DNA of 17,626 nt from QPIN01 sp964399475 (GTDB lineage Bacteria; Pseudomonadota; Gammaproteobacteria; Methylococcales; Methylomonadaceae). Made by a program: the position numbers and the translations under genes. The notes below the pieces were generated by a model. That model saw only the letters and a program-made list of their open reading frames with translations. It did not search any database and was not told the DNA's origin. Shown here piece by piece: positions 14,691-17,626 of the stretch (position 1 is its first letter; every line of letters starts with the position of its first letter). The stretch covers positions 1 to 17,626 of the forward strand of contig CAYNRB010000047.1 of assembly GCA_964399475.1 (NCBI GenBank). Reading direction: 5' to 3'.

Positions 14691-14879
14691 TTAGCATGAG
14701 GTGCGCTGTGAAAGTGTGCGTGAATCCAGGTTGCTGATTCACTGATAAATGGCCTTTGTTTTGGGAAATAGCGCGGTTAAATCAAAATGACTTAAAAAAA
14801 CCAAACTTCCCTAATGATTTCGGTAAAATAAAAAACTATTAAATCATCAAAACCCAACAGGGACGTTAAACTAATCATT

Positions 14880-16064
14880 ATGAATCAAAAGCAACTCAAG
14901 CAACTGGAAGCAAATCTATGGGATAGTGCTGATAATTTACGGGCTAACTCAAAACTAACTGCAGCAGAATATAAAGACCTCGTATTAGGTTTAATTTTAT
15001 TACGCTACGCGCAAAATAGATACGAACAAGCTAAGCCGCAAGTAGATAACAATATTCCTCAAAGCCCTAGGGGTGGTAAACGGGTAGCAACAAAAGCTGA
15101 TTTTAAAGCGGTTGGTACGATGATGTTGCCAGAACACTCTCAGTATACTTATCTTGCTAATTTACCTGAAGGGGAAAATATTAACGATGCGTTGAACACG
15201 GCGATGAAGTTAATTGAGGAAGAATACCCTGAGCTTGCAGGGATTTTGCCGCGTAACTATCAAGACCTCAGTGAAGATTTACTGGGTGATTTAGTACGGG
15301 TTTTTAATAAGGACAGTGTTAAAAACTTAAAAGGTGATGTATTTGGGCGGATTTATGAATACTTCTTAATGAAGTTTTCCATGACAGGTGCAGGTGCACA
15401 AGAAGGCGGTGAGTTTTTTACCCCACCCTCATTAGTGCAATTAATCGTTAACTTGATACAACCCGATCATGGCGTTATTCACGATCCTGCCTGTGGTTCG
15501 GGCGGCATGTTTGTACAAACAGGGCACTTTATAGAAAACCAAGGCACGGGTAAAAGCGTTAATGAGGCCATTACCTGCTACGGCACAGAATTAAAATCCA
15601 ATAATGCCAAATTGGCCAAAATGAATCTTGCCATACATGGGATTGAAGGCACAATTATCGAAAGCAACAGCTTTTATACTAATCCACATGAGCTAGTCGG
15701 ACAATGTGATTTTGTGATGGCCAATCCACCGTTTAATGTGAATAAGGTGGATAAAAAAAGCGACTATGTGAAAACTGACAAGCGCTTATTTAAAGATGTG
15801 GGTATCCTTAAGACTGATAACGGCAACTATTTATGGATACAGTATTTTTATCATTATTTAAATGATCTAGGTCGTGCAGGTTTTGTGATGGCAAGTTCAG
15901 CCACCGATGCAGGTAACAGTGAAAAGGCCATCCGCCAACGCTTGATAGAAACAGGCGCGGTGGATTGTATTGTTGCAGTGGGTAATAACTTTTTCTATAC
16001 TCGCTCACTACCTTGTCATGTCTGGTTTTTAGACAAAGGTAAACGGACTGAAAATGCATTATAG
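14880..16064 (+). pseudogene. hsdM: Type I restriction-modification methyltransferase HsdM, C-terminally truncated
   Basis: HsdM is the N6-adenine methyltransferase subunit of Type I systems. The first 386 or so residues are well preserved: the HsdM N-terminal helical domain (LEANLWDSADNLRANSKLTA), the SAM motif DPACGSGGMF near residue 202, and the catalytic NPPF motif near residue 281 (NPPFN). The family then continues past WFLDKGK for another 100-130 residues that contact HsdS. Here WFLDKGKRTENAL ends in a TAG and the following DNA does not encode the missing part in any frame. No hsdS or hsdR follows in the window. With 394 residues it may fold but should not form the active HsdM2S complex. 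The next gene, an antitoxin, begins 32 bases later, so a deletion probably joined hsdM to a toxin-antitoxin locus. Confidence 0.85.
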
Positions 16065-16096
16065 TTACCCCTTTCAAATATTTCAGGTGAAGCATT

Positions 16097-16279
16097 ATGA
16101 AAGCCTTACATATCCAAGTAGATGAATCGTTTTATCCCGCTTTATTAGAGGTCTTAAAAAGTTTACCTGCTAATAAAATTATAATAATAGAGGATGAAAA
16201 ACCAGCCACATTAAGTTTTGAACAAGCGATGGACTATACCCTCGATAAAAATGAAGAGTTGTATAAGCGATTATCGTAA
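16097..16279 (+). CDS. Small antitoxin-like protein paired with a Doc-type toxin
   Basis: A 60-residue protein starting MKALHIQVDESFYPALLEVL, with a good AGGTGA ribosome-binding site seven bases before the ATG. The N-terminal beta-strand/helix, an acidic centre (IIIIEDEKPA) and the C-terminal FEQAMDYTLDKNEELYKRLS match small antitoxins of type II toxin-antitoxin pairs. The NxELYxRL ending is typical of antitoxins placed in front of Doc toxins. The toxin frame that follows overlaps the antitoxin stop but lacks its own N-terminus, so the pair is no longer a working module. The antitoxin itself looks complete. Confidence 0.6.
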   Translation: MKALHIQVDESFYPALLEVLKSLPANKIIIIEDEKPATLSFEQAMDYTLDKNEELYKRLS

Positions 16280-16508
16280 TGAAATTATTAACCATCCTTT
16301 TGTGGATGGCAATAAACGTATTGGTCATGCTGCTGTTGAGGTGATGTTGTTAATAAATGGTTTTGAAATTAAAGCAACTGTTGATATGCAGAAAAAAGTT
16401 ATTTTAGCCTTTGCTTCTGGGACAATGAATAAAACTGAATTTAATCTGTGGTTAAAAAAACATGTGGGAACCATAAGTTTTGGGGAGGTCTTGAAAAATG
16501 ACTTATAA
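16272..16508 (+). pseudogene. Doc-type (Fic/DOC) toxin, N-terminally deleted remnant
   Basis: Doc toxins are kinases that inactivate EF-Tu. The frame after the antitoxin reads NHPFVDGNKRIGHAAVEVML, the catalytic HPFx(D/N)GNKR motif of Doc, then LINGFEIKATVD and an ILAFASGTMNKTEFNLWLKKH end that is typical of the family. The first 60 or so residues that normally precede the motif are missing, including the start codon and the first helices; the frame enters directly from the last codons of the antitoxin. An ATG in the same frame at 16218 lies inside the antitoxin gene and would add unrelated residues. The end overlaps the start of the Fic gene by 11 bases. The deletion should abolish toxicity, which would explain why a lone antitoxin can be kept or lost without cost. 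Confidence 0.75.
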
Positions 16509-17385
16509 AATCCCTGTATTGCCCCTAACTAAAGATATAGAAAGCAAAGCGGTATTAAAAAAAACAGCCAAAGCACATCAAGCCTTGGCTGAATTAAAAG
16601 GTATTGTATCGACCATTCCCAATGAAAGTATCTTAATCCATACTTTATCCTTACAAGAAGCCAAAGACAGTTCGGCAATAGAAAATATTATCACCACCCA
16701 TGATGAGCTATTTAAAAGCGATCGTTTAAGTCATCAGTTTGCTTCTTTAGCAGCGAAAGAGGTGTTTAATTATGCCACGGCATTACAAGATGGCTTTAAG
16801 CAAGTCCAACAACGCGGACTATTAACCAGTAATGATATTAAAACAATTCAAGCAACCATTGAACAAAACAATGCAGACTTTAGAACCCAATCAGGCACCA
16901 CTTTAAAAAACGAGCAGACTGGCGAGGTTATTTATAGGCCTCCACAAACGCATGATGAGATTGTGGCATTAATGTCTAACCTTGAACAATTTATCAATGA
17001 TGGTAGCTGTTGTGATTGGGATGATTTAGTCAAAATGGCTGTGATTCATCATCAGTTTGAAAGTATTCATCCGTTTTATGATGGTAATGGTCGTGCAGGT
17101 CGAGTCATTAATGTGTTGTATCTGATTAAACAGGATTTATTAACCTTGCCTGTGTTGTATTTAAGTCGTTATATTAATCAACATAAACAGGACTATTATC
17201 GATTATTGCAATCTGTACGGGAAGAACAAAATTGGAAAGAATGGTTGTTATTTATGCTAGAGGCTGTAGAGCAAACATCAAAGCAAACCATAGATTTAAT
17301 TAAGGCCATTAAACCTAGAAAAATCAGTTGGGCGCGGATTTATAGTGCAAGCTATTGGTTTCACAGTGCTTTGAAAAAATCTTAG
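16498..17385 (+). CDS. Fic-family AMP-transferase, truncated by an inserted element
   Basis: Fic proteins usually transfer AMP from ATP to hydroxyl groups of target proteins. The Fic_N-type N-terminus carries the autoinhibitory helix motif SSAIEN (58-63, matching [S/T]xxxE[G/N]), so it is a class II Fic. The complete catalytic loop HPFYDGNGRAGR spans 191-202. The start ATG has a GGGGAGG site ten bases upstream and overlaps the Doc remnant. The Fic sequence runs to IDLIKAIK at 17313. The next 24 residues (PRKISWARIY... to a TAG at 17383) come from an inserted 211-bp element. The rest of the gene continues at 17530 in the frame that excision would restore. The catalytic part is intact and a shortened, still inhibited enzyme could be made. 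The lost part is the C-terminal helical/winged-helix domain. Confidence 0.9.
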   Translation: MTYKIPVLPLTKDIESKAVLKKTAKAHQALAELKGIVSTIPNESILIHTLSLQEAKDSSAIENIITTHDELFKSDRLSHQFASLAAKEVFNYATALQDGFKQVQQRGLLTSNDIKTIQATIEQNNADFRTQSGTTLKNEQTGEVIYRPPQTHDEIVALMSNLEQFINDGSCCDWDDLVKMAVIHHQFESIHPFYDGNGRAGRVINVLYLIKQDLLTLPVLYLSRYINQHKQDYYRLLQSVREEQNWKEWLLFMLEAVEQTSKQTIDLIKAIKPRKISWARIYSASYWFHSALKKS

Positions 17386-17524
17386 CCTCACCCATTCGGT
17401 TAGGTGGGATTTTTTTTTACCACATGGATGTGGTGTATGCAGATGATGCAGGAGCAATCATCTGTGAAGTGCTGTGGAATCAATAGTTTGTGCTAGAAAC
17501 CGTGATCCAACTGATTTATCTAGG
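17314..17524. mobile_element. 211-bp MITE-like element inserted in the Fic gene
   Basis: The left end CCTAGAAAAATCAGTTGG (17314-17331) and the right end CCAACTGATTTATCTAGG (17507-17524) are inverted repeats with one mismatch in 18. TTAAA occurs immediately outside both ends (17309-17313 and 17525-17529), a five-base target duplication. The interior has no transposase gene, only a terminator-like hairpin and a short frame, HMDVVYADDAGAIICEVLWN, that may be a leftover of the parent element. It is therefore a non-autonomous element mobilised in trans. I cannot assign it to an IS family. Confidence 0.88.
17387..17418 (+). terminator. Rho-independent terminator-like hairpin inside the inserted element
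   Basis: CTCACC (17387-17392) pairs with GGTGGG (17403-17408, one G-T wobble) around a 10-base loop, followed by A and nine T. It starts two bases after the premature Fic stop, so it would end the transcript of the truncated gene. The upstream GAAAAAATC can pair with the T-run and its flank. Confidence 0.65.
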
Positions 17525-17529
17525 TTAAA

Positions 17530-17626
17530 GAGTTGATACAGGTTTCTAAGCTAACGATGCGCTCGGAACTACCTAAAATATACAGTCAGGATTTGTTAAA
17601 TAATTTTTTCCGTCATCCATATACTA
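17530..17626 (+). pseudogene. Detached C-terminal part of the Fic gene, running off the window
   Basis: The frame from 17530 reads ELIQVSKLTMRSELPKIYSQ and then DLLNNFFRHPYT to the window edge. This is the usual linker and C-terminal region of Fic_N-type proteins (ELPKIYSxDLLxxLFxHPYT). It joins in frame to IKAIK at 17313 if 17314-17529 (216 bases, 72 codons) is removed. It has no ribosome-binding site and lies behind a terminator-like hairpin, so it is probably silent. Confidence 0.88.

Noticed and set aside
15808..16095. 95-codon minus-strand frame opposite the hsdM end
   Set aside because: It is a shadow of the hsdM reading frame with no ribosome-binding site or similarity.
1..17626. CRISPR array or origin of replication
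   Set aside because: No regularly spaced direct repeats with unique spacers, no DnaA-box cluster, and no cas or rep genes.

Overview
The window looks like bacterial, AT-rich chromosomal DNA, most likely from a gammaproteobacterium. The protein families and the mix of housekeeping-like genes with decayed mobile DNA fit the Methylococcales well, but nothing here proves a genus. It has a functional-looking metabolic core in the middle (about 5.0-13.4 kb), a restriction-modification operon on the left, and a tRNA-anchored stretch of gene remnants on the right.

Left part (1-4.9 kb). A broken zinc-type/quinone oxidoreductase gene (37-331, minus) is followed by a compact minus-strand Type II restriction-modification operon: C5-methyltransferase, PD-(D/E)xK nuclease, second C5-methyltransferase (3987 to 487). 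Two different m5C methyltransferases around one nuclease are typical of asymmetric recognition sites, one enzyme per strand. Upstream lie about 950 bases without an intact gene. They contain four GGGTCAGA repeats and a 250-bp non-coding element with 19-bp inverted ends.

Middle part (4.9-13.4 kb). A small secreted, C-terminally anchored protein of unknown function (plus strand) is followed by a decayed fatty-acid hydroxylase/sterol desaturase gene. Then comes a long minus-strand array reading DUF3047 - arsS - arsM - SWIM/SNF2 helicase - glycosyltransferase. ArsM methylates arsenite and ArsS (radical SAM) adds the 5'-deoxyadenosyl group of SAM to the dimethylated arsenic, the first committed step to arsenosugars. 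The glycosyltransferase belongs to the family that co-occurs with this radical SAM protein and may act later in the pathway. The SNF2 protein between them is unexpected, and its stop overlaps the glycosyltransferase start (GTGA).

Right part (13.3-17.6 kb). An intact tRNA-Leu(UAA) is followed 140 bases later by the nonsense-mutated N-terminus of a tyrosine integrase, the signature of an old island insertion. Behind it are two copies of a palindromic MITE-like element, a remnant of a small island/phage-type protein, a C-terminally truncated hsdM, an antitoxin-like gene next to a Doc toxin that has lost its N-terminus, and a Fic gene. The Fic gene is split by a 211-bp element with 18-bp inverted ends and a TTAAA duplication; removing the element and one duplication copy restores the Fic reading frame exactly. 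This side is therefore a degraded defence/toxin island still recording its insertion events.
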